The notes: generated by a model not told the origin, from the sequence alone. 64,000 nucleotides of DNA from Sialis fuliginosa (GCA_961205875.1 OY540810.1:40362001-40426000); one strand, 5' to 3'. Positions 46,102-58,232 are shown, numbered from the stretch's first letter. A program made the numbers and translations.

Positions 46102-46394
46102 TAGAGATTGGAAAAATAGTTTTTCAACTATTGCGTAAAAATGCATTTATTGTAATTTTTATTACATATCTCTACCGTTTTCAGAAAACTGGTTTGATTG
46201 AACACAATTTGAAATCAACTATTTGCAACTAACTTTCCAACTATTTTTAAACTATTTGCGACACTTTTTACTGCTTCGTTTGCACTAATTATTATTAAAT
46301 CGTAAAAACAACTATTTATCAACTATTTTCCGAAAAAAATTCAACCAGTACCTAACTATTTCATTGAAAATAACAACTATTTTTCCAATCTTTA
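46102..46394 (-). mobile_element. Family D hAT MITE with perfect 8-bp TSD
   Basis: A 293-bp element with ends TAGAGATTGGAAAAATAGTT and CAACTATTTTTCCAATCTTTA (the right end inverts to TAAAGATTGGAAAAATAGTT). The perfect 8-bp duplication ATAATTAG lies at 46094-46101 and 46395-46402, which places it in the hAT superfamily. Inside, AACTATTT units repeat. No transposase. This copy fixes the boundaries of the family. Confidence 0.93.
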
Positions 46395-46402
46395 ATAATT
46401 AG

Positions 46403-46895
46403 GGAACAGGAACATTACGCAGAACTGGGAATCGCAAAATTTAAGTTAATCAATTTGTCTATAGTTTGTTTCATTTAAGATTGCAACGGTAGCTAACATA
46501 GAAAGCATAATACACGCTTCTGATTGGACAAAACGCCAGGCAGATTCCCAATAACACATTTTCACTTATGCAATACATCAATAGTTATTCTAAAAATGTG
46601 TATTATGTTATCGATATTAGGATATTAGAAAACTAATATTCATAATACAAAAGTGAGTTTTATTTCTTACAGATTTCATTAAAAGTTTTCATATACATAG
46701 TTAAAAAAAAAATCATAGAATAGTGCCGTCGAATCCCCGCCCACAACTGCAATCTTAAATGAAACAGACTATAGAACTAATTCGATAACAATTATTCATT
46801 CAATATTTTAACTTTGCGTACAGCATTTCTGTTCTTTTTGGCTTCAGTTTTTGAACAATCAAAAGCATCTATCATTTTTAGCCAAAATAATTTAT
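46403..46895. other. A+T-rich DNA, nothing recognised
   Basis: No supported feature. Confidence 0.5.
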
Positions 46896-47013
46896 TGCCG
46901 TGTTTAGACCAAAAAGACAAAACGTGGTGTTGTTTTTAAGGGTTCGTATTTAAAAATGTATAAGGTTTGTTGCTATTTTGTTGTTGTTTTGTATTTTTAG
47001 TATAAACACGGCA
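46896..47013. mobile_element. Family K MITE, diverged copy
   Basis: Ends TGCCGTGTTTAGACCAAAAA and AGTATAAACACGGCA; the middle retains GTATTTAAAAATGTATAAGG and TTGTTGTTTTGT, matching the 39284 copy. No TAA duplication remains. Confidence 0.8.
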
Positions 47014-47394
47014 AAGAGTTATTTATAGCTATTGTTTTTCTAGAAATAAATTAGTGTGAATATAGTTTATTTATTTAAACTGCAATTCATCTGCGGTTAA
47101 TTTTATGACAAATGCCACATTCTAGTCAACCTTAAACTGCATCTTTTAAATACCTGGTTTACATTATTCCCAACGCAAATAGTTTACCCTTGAAACTACC
47201 AAATAAAAGTTTTCCGTAATTTTACAGGGTTATTCAATTATCACGTTTAGAAATATTGATTCGCAGAGAAACACCAAAGGACATTTTCTTAAAACTAATT
47301 TATTTACTTTTCGATACAAATAACTGTCGAAAGAGATCTAGAGTCTAGAGTTAGACTTAAGTGTTATTGGCAAAAAAAGTTTTCAATACGTATA
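47014..47394. other. A+T-rich DNA, nothing recognised
   Basis: No supported feature. Confidence 0.5.
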
Positions 47395-48175
47395 GAATAT
47401 TGACATTTATATAGCAAAATTTGTATTCAGTATAAAAAAAAATGTAATTTCATACATAAAGTAGGTAATTCTATACAATGCTTAACGATTTCAGGCAAAG
47501 TATGAAATATTTGTTTAATAGAATTTTATTATATTCTTTGCCTAGGCATTGCATAGAATATCTAGGCATTCTATAGAATGCCTAGATAATATTAGGAAAT
47601 GTATTAAATAAAAGACAAAATAATATTATTAAAGTAGAAATATATTATTTAATTAATTTAAAAAAATTCAAATTCAATATTAAGTACGATTTATACGGGC
47701 TTTATTGTCAAATGACAAAATCACATAAACAATATTGGAACGTTTGATATTTATTATAATAAATTAAACAAAATATTAGTTAAGACGCATACATATTAAG
47801 TATATTATGATTTAACATTGTTTAAATAAAAAACATATAAAAATCTTAGATATTATTTAAGTAATCATTTAATAACATATCAGTCCAGACGTGTAAGATA
47901 AATAATTCAGTATTATCGAGAATCATCCAATAATTTTTTATTATAAATATATTGCGTCTGAAATATTTTATAATATAAAGTAAGGCAATATCTGTGCCTG
48001 GACCAAAATTGGTTGGTTCACCCTATTTATGTTTATACTTATATATACATATTGCCGACCTTCAGTTAGGTAGTCTATGCAATGCCTAGGAAATGTATAT
48101 AATTAAATTTATTGCCTGGTGATTTTAGGCATGCTATAGAATACCTAGGAATTCTATAGATTGCCGGTAACGTAT
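47395..48175. repeat. Cluster of CTAGGCATTCTATAGAATGCC palindromic motifs
   Basis: 47555-47590 holds CCTAGGCATTGCATAGAATA and then a perfect 24-bp palindrome (47562-47585, centred on CTATAG). Related strings recur at 47470-47500 (ATTCTATACAATGCTTA), 48072-48090 (CTATGCAATGCCTAGG) and 48127-48165 (GGCATGCTATAGAATACCTA; GGAATTCTATAGATTGCC). The motifs are separated by ordinary A+T-rich DNA. Whether they are a mobile element's ends or a dispersed repeat is unclear. Confidence 0.6.
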
Positions 48176-49941
48176 ATATGAAATGATGCATAAACAGGCG
48201 CCATTAAAAAAGTAGGTAATCAACTAATTACGTATAACAACAAAAGCTTTCTAAACAAATACAATCTTTTTCATATTCTACGTTCCATGACCTTATACGT
48301 TTGTTTTTTGTTTTTTTTCAAAAAAACATCCAATTAAAATTTTGAGAAAAACGTATTGTAATTTTTGATGCATTGCTATTTAAATTATTCTCAGCTGTAT
48401 TGTTGATTGACATTGTCTGTTATTAATTTATGTTTTGTTATTTATCTGCGTGCCAGTGCCATGCTCTAAATGCCGTTCCCCGATATGTTAGACATATCCA
48501 AGGATATGCAGGTTCTATATTTTAGGTTTACATATCACAACTGACCTCGCCAGTAACCGACTTGTAATTATGGCGCTACTTTTAATATGGTTTACACATT
48601 TTATTTTTTACTGGACAACAGAGAAACTGTGGTTTCTTAGTCATTTAAATTAATTGTATATACAAGAAAACAATGTAACTCGACACGTGTTCCAACTTCA
48701 CATCTTGAAATTTGGATAAAAAAATTAGAAATCTCCGTGGGCAACTTTCAAAATTGCAAAAAAAAAATTTTAATTTTTTATTTTTTATTATGTGAACGTA
48801 AAAAAACGGTTAGTAACACTAAAATATCACTGAATTCGAAAAGAAGATAAAATTTTCTTCAATTTTCATCCCCTATAAATCCAAAAACGATCATATTTGA
48901 TCTATTGGCAGTATATTGAAAATGATAAATTTTTTCGATAAAATAAGTGTTTCTTTAATTTTTTCCATGTACATACATAGGTACCTATATGAAAGTTATG
49001 TAAGTATACGTTATTTTTTAAATTATTTATTGACAACTATGTCAATACATACATTAATAACATCCCTAAAATTCCTCTTAAGTATACACATACATACCTA
49101 TGCTATAAACTTTGAAAACATGTAAGTAAGTACATTAAAGATTATTTATATGAATGTACATTACAACATGTTGATAATTATATAGAAGCTGTATACAGTG
49201 CACTGTTGAATATAATTCATAACATTCTTCTATAATAGCATCTTTACAATTTGACATTTATTTCTTTTTGTCGTGAATTAATTATTAACACTTTCGTGAA
49301 ACATTTGATGTTCTATAACGTTGAGACATATTTACAGTAAGTGTTTATAGATTTATTATTAATTAGTTTTAGAACAACCATTCTATGATGGGATGGAATT
49401 AATTGTTAATTAATAATAGTTTATTGTTGGATCAGAATTGTATATTAGGTTTTATATTTTATTACATATAAGAGTAATAAGTACAATTCCTTCATTACAA
49501 GAAAATTTCAAAATAAATATCTCAAACAGATTTAAAATTGCAAATCTTACAATTAGTTATAAATATAGGTAATTCCATAGAAAATTCCATACATATATGT
49601 TTTTTTACTTTTAACTTTTCAAAATCTCACGGTGTTTTATTGTTTCAATTTTCCATATTTGACATTATAAAAAACAACTAATAAAGTATGTAAATTAGTT
49701 AACCTATAATTATACGTACAAATAGATATAATAAATTGAAAACAGTGTTTAAAATTTTATGGCTCGTAACTAACCAATGAATTTATTTTGGAATTTCCGT
49801 TTGTTGTATATATAAATAAATGTAATATTTTATAAAATGTTGATGTAAATTATTTAAGAAATACATCTATGTAATTATAGGTTAATTGTAGGTAGACTAT
49901 GGTATTAAAAATATATTTATTTCAAGTATTCTAATGTCCAG
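48176..49941. other. A+T-rich DNA, nothing recognised
   Basis: About 1.8 kb of A+T-rich DNA. The 69-codon ORF at 48916-49125 has no recognisable motif. No repeat family was seen. Confidence 0.45.
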
Positions 49942-50204
49942 TATTACAGCCTAGCTAGCAAATATGTATTTGCAAGCTTGCAAACACTCTCAAATGGGGT
50001 ATCAAACTTATATGACAGATAGTAAGTATCAAACAAAGGTATGTAAAGTATATTTTCTAAAATGTATTTACTAAACTTGAGTAAAAACCAAATATTAACT
50101 GCGCATGCAACTATCTGTCAAAAACTTCAGGAGAACTGCCATATAAATTTTATATCTCGTGTGTGTTTGCAAGCTAACAAATTTTATTAGCTAGGCTATA
50201 ATAC
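49942..50204. mobile_element. Family J MITE, most intact copy
   Basis: A ~263-bp element with inverted ends TATTACAGCCTAGCTAGCAA and TTATTAGCTAGGCTATAATA, continuing inward through TTTGCAAGCTTGCAAACACT on the left and GTGTTTGCAAGCTAACAA on the right. The central part has GTATCAAACTTATATGACAG and its inverse CTGCCATATAAATTTTATA. No ORF. The superfamily is not decided because the flanks give no clear duplication. Confidence 0.85.
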
Positions 50205-50805
50205 CAAAGATAAAAAGAATTTTTAATCCTTGTGTTAATGGATAAATGTTTATCCGTTCCTTAATTAATGGATATAGGTATCTTCATATGATTTCTACGT
50301 ATGATATTTACGTTATAAAACTTTTGCGCGGTTTATTTAATGTTATTGTGATCAAAAATTATATAATTAGTAACCATACTTTTTATTTTATAATAATCAT
50401 TTTAAAATCAATGAAAATATATAAATAGAAAGCAAATGTTATTTACAATACATCAATGCAAAAGCTTCGATAATACAAACGGTTGTATTTTTATTATGGC
50501 TAGTTGAAATTATGATTGAAAAAAAAATTTAATACACTTTTCAGTCTATGAGGGGGAAGGGGGGGGGGGGTTACTCCAAAATCTAGACCCAAAAATCTGT
50601 TACTTCTAAATACTGTTTTTAACTTATTTTCTTCAAGAAATAGCATTACAATGGATCTTGACATTCCTGGATGCCCATAAAATAAAATAAAAAATAATTA
50701 CATATACAAAACTCGTCGAAAAAGGTTCACGAGTACCTATCCATTAACACAAGGGTTAAATGTGATCTAATTTGATGAAATGAACTAAAATTATAATATC
50801 ATAAC
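50205..50805. other. A+T-rich DNA with a G-run
   Basis: GAGGGGGAAGGGGGGGGGGG at about 50550-50570 is a strand-biased G-run in otherwise A+T-rich DNA. TTCAGTCTATGAGGGGG resembles a string inside family E, so a small family E fragment may lie here. No gene. Confidence 0.45.
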
Positions 50806-51094
50806 TAAAGATTGGAAAAATAGTTTTTGAACTATTACGTAAAAATGCATTTATTGTAATTTTTATTACATTTATTACTTTTCAGAAAACTGGTTTGATT
50901 GAACACAAATTGAAATCAACTATTTGCAACTACCTTTCCAACTATTTTCAAACTATTTGCGACACTTTTTACTGCTTCGTTTGCACTAATTATTATTAAA
51001 TCGTAAAAAAAACTATTTATCAACTATTTTCCCAAATAAATTCAACTAGTACCTAACTATTTCATTGAAAATAACAACTATTTTTTCAATATTA
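50806..51094 (-). mobile_element. Family D hAT MITE, copy 3
   Basis: A 289-bp copy in the same orientation as the 46102 copy: ends TAAAGATTGGAAAAATAGTT and AACTATTTTTTCAATATTA, with matching interior (AACTGGTTTGATTGAACACA; TTTTACTGCTTCGTTTGCAC). No convincing 8-bp duplication remains. Confidence 0.88.
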
Positions 51095-51696
51095 TAAAAT
51101 AGGGAAAATAATATAATATAATAGTATTCATTTATGAATGGACAAATACATACTTGACTATCTAAATAAATTATGCAAATAAAATCAAAAATATTGTTTA
51201 TGTGACAGACCTATGTAAATATACTCTCGTATTAAAATTATAGTTTTGTGTAAGATAATTTAATATAAACGCGATAAATGTTTGATATCTTTATAATATA
51301 AGGAGGCAAAATATAAAAAAATATGTATTTTCGTGTAATAAATTCACCATACCATAATCATGCATACGTTCAAAACACAACGCGAATTATTTTAACAATT
51401 TACGACTTCCTCTTAAGTTAAAATGCTAAATGTGTAATTATTTATTCAATATGAAATATTCACCAAGTATCAATTTATATGTTTGCTATGGTGAAACCAT
51501 TTAGGACAAGTTTTAATCTATTCGTACGGTCGATAGACAACTCAAATCATATCTTTAATCAGTTTATGAGAATTTGGCACTTTTCGGTAAACTGTTCGAA
51601 ATTATTATTGATTGTATTTAGTGAATTTTTATTTCAGTTAATTATTGTTTAATTTCAATGTATTTTTTATATTTCTGGAATAAAATTATTTAGATA
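51095..51696. other. A+T-rich DNA, nothing recognised
   Basis: No supported feature. Confidence 0.5.
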
Positions 51697-52256
51697 AAGT
51701 AAAGGCACCAGTTATGGCCGTTATAAGAGCAAGTTTTCGGTTTTTTTTGGATTAATAGGCTTGTTTTTTGTAATTCTCATGAACTCATGTTACTAATAAA
51801 ACAACTAACTCTTTATTTAATTAATTTAATTACCAAAGTCCGCAAATATAGTTTGTTTTTTAAATTATAGCCTTTTATTTTGTACATATTTTTTTCTCCA
51901 GTAATGGCAAAGGTAAAACCAGTAATGAGACACTTGCTAATGATTACAAAATGATAAGTACTATGACACAAAAGATATGAAAAAAAGAATCGTCAAATTT
52001 GAAGCAATGTACAGCAGTTGCTATAAATAATATACCTAATTAATAAATAAATTATACTAATAATTAGTTTAAATGTCCACGATTTTGACACCTATTGGCC
52101 GATTGTCATCAAATCACGCTGTAAGACAGTTAAATGTATATAGATTAATATTCAGAAATGGTAGTAATCAAATATCAACAAATATTTTTAATTCATTACA
52201 TTTAATTAAAAATTTGCCATTACTGGGGTCCTTGCCAAGACTGGTGCCACTAACCT
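51697..52256 (+). mobile_element. Family A MITE, full length
   Basis: A 560-bp copy from AAGTAAAGGCACCAGTTATG to AAGACTGGTGCCACTAACCT, with TA at 51695-51696 and 52257-52258. It holds all internal blocks. The 65-codon ORF at 52073-52270 lies in its right half and leaves through the terminus, so it is not a gene. Confidence 0.94.
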
Positions 52257-52258
52257 TA

Positions 52259-52709
52259 TCTATACAATAAATATATTTAGTATTTCTTATCGGATAAAAA
52301 AAATATTTTCGAACCTCTTTTTCATACAAATGTTTTATTTTTGTTTATTTGACGTTAAATTAATTTATGTTTTGCAAATGACTCTTTCAACATTTAAGTC
52401 TATAGTTTAACTGTAAATAAATAATATATCCGATACAGTTGATTATTTATTACTGTTTAAACACATAATAAATAACCAACATTGAAAAAGACTGGATGAC
52501 ATACTATATGAACCTCTTATCATGTTAAAAATGCAAATTTCACTGTTCAGAAATGAAATATTACAAACAGATTTGATAATTTTGCATACAAGTTGTCACA
52601 AGTCATTAATAATTCATAAAAAAAAGTTTTGATGAATTATCTTCAACGAAGAACAAAAAATATAACAGTGGTATAAATTAAAATAGACTATGATCTTAAT
52701 TGAAGTTTG
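52259..52709. other. A+T-rich DNA, nothing recognised
   Basis: No supported feature. Confidence 0.5.
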
Positions 52710-53405
52710 AAAAAAAACATCTGCCAAGTAAATACACAGTACTTCCTCGTACCAAATTCACCAAAGGTAGTTAATTATTCAACAATTTAAATAAAAACCG
52801 ATAAAGTGCCCAGAATTATTTAACCATTTAATTTTTATAGAATTTTACTAAAAAATATTATTTCGAAATTTTTCTTAAGACGCACCTGATTATTTTTTCG
52901 TATATTTTTCATTTTTGACAATTTTAATCTAAAATATAAAATGTCAAAGTAAATATCAATTTAAAAAAACAAAACACGATTTTTTAAAGTAAATTGAGAT
53001 AAATCTTTGCAAGGGAATATTTTACAACAAACGTTGTAGACACATATTATAGGAAATTTAATGCTCTACAAAAAAGATCCTATAACATTTTTACGTAACA
53101 TATATCGTTCATGAGATATCTTGAAAAAATAAATATTTTGGGATGTCACCCCTCCCCCATACACGTGATTTTGACCCAACCATCCAATCAAGTTTAATTA
53201 ATATCGGTTCAGTGGTTCATAAGATATGCGTGTGACAAGGATTAATGGGACAGACAGACGGACAGACAGACACGGAACGAAAAGTGTTTGTCTTGACGTG
53301 AAACGGAAAGATCAATTTAAAATTTTGAAATCGGAGAACAACTTTTTTGTCTGATTCTAAAACGATCACAAAGCTTCTCGTATCTTTGATATTCCGAGGA
53401 AGCAG
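52710..53405 (+). mobile_element. Family C repeat, both ends present
   Basis: ~695-bp copy from AAAAAAAACATCTGCCAAGT to TATTCCGAGGAAGCA. It has small deletions (part of the CTAAATCTAAATTTATGCAA block and of the CACGTGATTTTGA..CCTCAAGCC block). The purine tract is GACAGACAGACGGACAGACA. No ORF and no target duplication. Confidence 0.93.
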
Positions 53406-54599
53406 TATTAGTAAATTAGTAAATTCTACATTTAATTAGTAATAAAAATAATATTCCACATAACGAGTAGTACCTAATATGTAATTTTTGTATCGAGTAC
53501 TAAAATCTACAAATGATGAAAGAAACGGGAAATGTACAATTAAACACATTCACTTATATGTCTATTATCTACAGTTACAGTTATTCGTTAATATTTCTAT
53601 GATAGGGGACTATTAAAGAGCATATCCATAAGTCAATGATGCCGACAAACGTATGCATAGTGTCATAATCATTTTAAATTGTTTAGATATGTAGATTTTT
53701 ATTGTACGTATTAATTAACTGTAATTATAAATATTAAATATCAATGTGAAATTCTCGTTAAAATATTTATTGAAGATTGATAAATGTAATATGATAATTA
53801 CCCTTTCAATTAATAATTTGCAATTACATTTCTTCAGATTTAAGTATTTAATTTAATTTAGAAAGTAAATTATTTATTTCTTGTATGTATACGTTTCCGA
53901 AAACGTTATAAAATCTCATTATATACTTATATTTATATGTAGAATTTATGAAAATCACCATTTTTATTGTTTATAGACGTTTCGTCCTATTAAGACTTCC
54001 TCAGTATTTATCTAAAAAACACATTCAAATATATAAACATTAATTAATATAGTAAAAACTTAGATAAACTAACTAACAATTCTGAACAGTATAAAATGTT
54101 AAAATATTTTTTAACAACGTTTTAAAATAAGTACCTATTACGTTAATTGTAAACATTACGTTAATATAGAAAACAAATTTTAGCATATAAAAAGATAACA
54201 AGTCAGGATATAATTAAAATATAAATACTTTTAGTGACATTATTACTAACAAACATATTAAAACAATTTACCTTTTACAACTTTTTTTTTATTCAACCAA
54301 TGACCTTAAACATCGAAAACACAATTAAAATCTTATATTTATATTGTAATGTAAAAATTGGATACGTGACAGATGCAGCCAATTAAAAATGTGTATACAT
54401 TTATGAATTGTTAATAGTGTATCAGTGGTACCTCTACCTACTTACGGCCATTTCATTTTTTAATTCTTCTTCATATTTCATCCACGAGTCTATAGTCAGA
54501 TACAAAAAAAAATTAAAATAAAGTATCTCTGTTTATTTTTTTTTGACAAATAATAATAATAAATTAAGCAAGTCAAAGAAAATTGATTTTTTTGAGTTT
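53406..54599. other. A+T-rich DNA, nothing recognised
   Basis: No supported gene. GACGTTTCGTCCTATTAAGA at 53978 has a hairpin-like look known from some non-LTR element tails, but this is too weak to call. Confidence 0.4.
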
Positions 54600-54637
54600 C
54601 GTACTGCCCCCAGAAAAAATTGGTTCCGGCACCACTG
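54600..54637 (-). mobile_element. hAT-type terminus, isolated
   Basis: GCCCCCAGAAAAAATTGGTT followed by CCGGCACCACTG inverts to a CAGTGGTGCCGGAACC start, typical of hAT ends. The opposite end was not found. It lies directly next to the family G copy, whose insertion or deletion may have removed the rest. Confidence 0.4.
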
Positions 54638-54654
54638 TTTGAAAATATACGATT

Positions 54655-55090
54655 TTTATTTCCATGTTCTGAAAGAAATGGAAGTATTGTAATACCATCG
54701 AAAAATCGTGTCCGAAATAATGACAAATTCTGATTGTACTAACTTCAAAACTTAAAGAAAAGTTAATTTCCGCATGGCGGCTGTGCGTATGTCTAGAATT
54801 TTCTTTTGTTCACGATAACTACTGTAAAAATGCACTGATCTGAATTATTTTTTGGGAAAATGTTTGTCTCAGTGAGTACTTCGGACCTATCAATTTTGGT
54901 GCTAATCGGATTAGGGGTTTTGGAAATATTCAAAAAAAATTTTTCGTCTAAAAAGTGAACATTGCGAGTATTATCTCACTAATTTTGATAAGACTTGGTA
55001 CATTTGTAGTTCAATTGAACCTAAGGGACATTTATTATTTGTTTTTAGGGGTGAAAAACACCCTCAAAATTTGAATTTTAATAAATACTA
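54655..55090 (+). mobile_element. Family G repeat, copy 2
   Basis: The mirror of 2395-2822: from TTCCATGTTCTGAAAGAAAT through TCGAAAAATCGTGTCCGAAA, GTTAATTTCCGCATGGCGGC, TTAGGGGTTTTGGAAATATT and TTCAATTGAACCTAAGGGAC to TAGGGGTGAAAAACACCCTC. About 435 bp, no ORF; the transposon class is unknown. Confidence 0.8.
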
Positions 55091-55617
55091 ATTAATATGT
55101 CATTAATTTATGTTACCTTGGAAACAAATGCAACTAAATTCAAATTGTCAAATTAGTTGTTCTACGAATTCGTATTATGTATATACAAATAATATTTATA
55201 TACAAATGGCAATAACTGCTGTAACTGTCGTAAGTATATATGTTTTTTTATGTATTACGAAATTTGTATTTATAGTAGGTTATATAAATAAAATATTAAA
55301 AAAAGTTATATTTAAAATTTATTTAAAAAAATAGAAAGAACATGGAAGTCATGTAAGGTTCTCCATACCGATTATGAAACAGATACAAATAGTTCAGTTA
55401 TTATTATAACTAACAAGAGTTATTTACCATGAAACTACTGCCTATATACCTTAAACCAAGAACAAAAATTATTGGAATATAAATAATTTGTTCAACTAGT
55501 ATTCAGATTCAATGATTAATAGAATCATATAAAATAATTGTCGAAAGTTATTCGAGTTGAAACGAAACCCGTATTCGATAACAATCAATGTCTGTTCATA
55601 TATCAATGAGTAGTTTG
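55091..55617. other. A+T-rich DNA, nothing recognised
   Basis: No supported feature. The 74-codon ORF at 55110-55334 is hydrophobic but unrecognised. Confidence 0.45.
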
Positions 55618-55760
55618 TTTGTTGAACCGTTTTGGTACCGCTGTTGTAGACGTAACGGTCGCGCTGACCCAGAGTCTCGCGAACCACGACCTGATTCCCC
55701 GCATCAACGGATCTTTCTCTTGCCAACGCGAACGCGACGAGTCATTAACGGGTACAAACT
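55618..55760. other. Small GC- and CpG-rich island
   Basis: About 140 bp clearly richer in G+C and CpG than anything near it (GTAACGGTCGCGCTGACCCA; GAGTCTCGCGAACCACGACC; ACGCGAACGCGACGAG). ORFs are open on both strands (55588-55779 plus; 55496-55726 and 55603-55866 minus), none with a recognisable motif. It could be a conserved exon, a promoter or 5' exon, or a foreign insert. No second copy is present in the window. Confidence 0.4.
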
Positions 55761-55986
55761 TATTCAACATTCTCAATAAATAACATACATAGTTCAGATG
55801 ATACGATGATATCGACTTGGCGTTATACAAATACAAATAGATATATCTATTGATTGATTTATCCAATCTGTGTACCTTGACGAAATATGGTACAGATCAA
55901 TAACTAATGTAAGTCACTTCTAAATTGATTTTTGAAACTTCTTTAGTGTTGCTTTAAACAGAAATTAAAAAAATTGTTTGATATTA

Positions 55987-56598
55987 AGGTACTGGTACCA
56001 GTTATGGCCGCTATAAGAGCAAGGTTTACTGTTTTTGTGATTGAAGGGCTTCTTTATTTGTAATTCTCATCAATTCATGTTATTAATAAAACAACTAACT
56101 CTTTATTTAATCAATTTTATTATCAAATTCCGCAAATATAGTTTATTTTTTTACTGGGTTTTGGAAATAAAATTCTCTGACTTTCCAGAAAGTGGACACC
56201 CTGTTAGAGTATTTTATTTTGTTTATGTTTTTTCTCCAAACATGGATAAAGTAAAACCAGTAATGAGCACGCAGTGATGGACACTTGCTAATGATTACAA
56301 AATGATAAGTACTACGACACAAAAGATATAAAAGAAAGAATCGCCAAATTGAAAACAATGTAAAGCAGTTTCTGTGATAATATAATAATTAATAAATAAA
56401 TTATACTAATAATTAGTTTAAATGTCTACCATTTTGACATCTATTGGCCGATTGTCATCAAATCACGCTGTAAGACAGTTAAATGTACATATATAGATTA
56501 ATATTTAGAAATGGTAGTAAACAAATATTTCTAATTCAGTACATTTAATTATAAAATAGCCATTACTGGGGTCATATCTAAGACTAGTGCCAGTATCT
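55987..56598 (+). mobile_element. Family A MITE, full length with a ~45-bp insert
   Basis: A 612-bp copy from AGGTACTGGTACCAGTTATG to AAGACTAGTGCCAGTATCT, with TA at 55985-55986 and 56599-56600. Around 56153-56205 it carries an extra ~45 bp (GGAAATAAAATTCTCTGACT; TTCCAGAAAGTGGACACCCT) absent from other copies. At 56381-56400 it shows the empty site used by the Stowaway-like insertion in the 36183 copy. Confidence 0.94.
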
Positions 56599-56600
56599 TA

Positions 56601-57384
56601 GTTTGTTATATATTATTTCATGTTTATTAATTGTAGTTTTATTGCCAATGTGTTGAATAAACTTTTTTAACATCATAAATGCTAGAAATTCAATTCATAT
56701 TAATATGCACATAAAAAATAAATAGAAAACATATTTACCTACATATTTATAATATTAAAATTCAACTGACCAACATTTCATCGAATCTATTAATTAATAT
56801 TATACCTCTTTTAGACTATAAAAAGAAACGTTATGTATTAAATTAATTCTAAATTAATATATTAGAATATTTTATACATTGTTAGGTTGACCTCCAGTAT
56901 CAAAGGTTATAGGTTTGATATCCGTTACAAAGTAAACGTTTCTCTTTAGTGTGATGTATGTAATTTGATTCCATGTATTTTAGGTCATTTTTTATTTCTT
57001 TAATAACAGCTTAATAATATGAATGTGTATATGTGTATACTTGTAAGCAAGAAATTATCAATTTTAGAATAGTTCATTAATCATTTTTTGTATTTTTGAA
57101 CTGACAATGAGAGGTAGAGGCACTTAATGTTTTATTGCACTTTAAAACAAACATACTTAATGACTTGTGTTGAAATTATTTAATAATACTAATACGGTTT
57201 TATTATCTTCTTAGGAAGTATTATATCAATCGATAATTTGTTGGATGAAATTCAAAATAGAGAAATAATAAAACCAGATTAATAAAATTTATGCTTGAAT
57301 AATGACAGTAGATTTTATGTTTCGATGCAAAACGTGTGACAAAAAACTGATTGTGCTAATAAATAAATATGTAGTGTTATAACA
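56601..57384. other. A+T-rich DNA, nothing recognised
   Basis: No supported feature. Confidence 0.5.
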
Positions 57385-58232
57385 CCTATATATATATTAA
57401 GCTCAACGTGTCTCTCTCTGTCTGTCTGCCCGTTAGTGCGCTTATCACTCGAGAATCACTTATCCGATTTACGTGTTTTTTTTAAATTCATAGGTACGTT
57501 CTCTCTGGCCAGGTTATAGGCTATATTTTGTTACGTTAGGTAACATAATAACTAAGCAGTGACGATAATAGTAAATCAAGTCGGAAAAAAAATTCCGTCG
57601 GCGTGCTGTTTTGCAATACGCTGTCTAATCCGTTCAATATTAAACAAAATAATGTATTAAAGAATTGTGTAGAATACAATAAAGCCACTGACACCATGTA
57701 TCTAACTTTTGTATTTAAGCCACAATGACTGTTTCTTTTATGTTACAAAGAAAATTAAAAATATTTGGGTTCTATTTACGTGGACTTGTGACCTGCAAAA
57801 CATTAATCCTTATCGAAATAAATGATTTCATCGTCATAAATACTTAACGTAGATATAATTTGCCCTTTACAGCATCCAATTTGGTCGTATAGTTTATAAA
57901 ATATCGAAATATACATACGGGAACATATTATTCGCGTGATTGGAACCCGTGTCACGGCGTGCGGAAAGTAGGGGGCGTGCCGAGAAGACGCAGGGCAGAG
58001 GGAATGATCACAGGCCGATATTCTTTTGATTGTCAATTGTTTATTTTGTTAGAACAAACATTATTTTAACTTTTTGTATGATTCGTTTTTGTTAGGTAGG
58101 TAATTTAAGTGTTGTTTGGTTTTTATTACATTAATAACTGATCGTGTTTGTACTTAATTCAACTATATTTATTTTAAATCCTAAACAATAATTCCGTAGT
58201 CCAAGCGGGCGAAGCTGCGCAGGTCCAGCTAG
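57385..58232 (+). mobile_element. Helitron, short non-autonomous copy
   Basis: About 850 bp. The 3' end TCCAAGCGGGCGAAGCTGCG, then CAGGTCCAGCTAG followed by T, has the GC hairpin and CTAG end of Helitrons. The last ~180 bp match 33438-33619, and the first ~230 bp (CTCTCTCTGTCTGTCTGCCC; CGTTAGTGCG; TTGTTACGTTAGGTAACATA) match 30004-30190. The interior (57640-58050) differs from the long copy and includes a GC-rich stretch at 57945-58015, so it may be captured DNA. No Rep/helicase. The exact 5' base is uncertain. Confidence 0.7.

Noticed and set aside
47555..48170. Palindromic repeats considered as a CRISPR array
   Set aside because: Spacing is irregular, units are degenerate, and the genome is evidently eukaryotic.
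55588..55866. Overlapping ORFs on both strands in the GC-rich island
   Set aside because: Frames open on both strands are expected in a short GC-rich patch; none shows a domain, so the patch is reported without a coding call.
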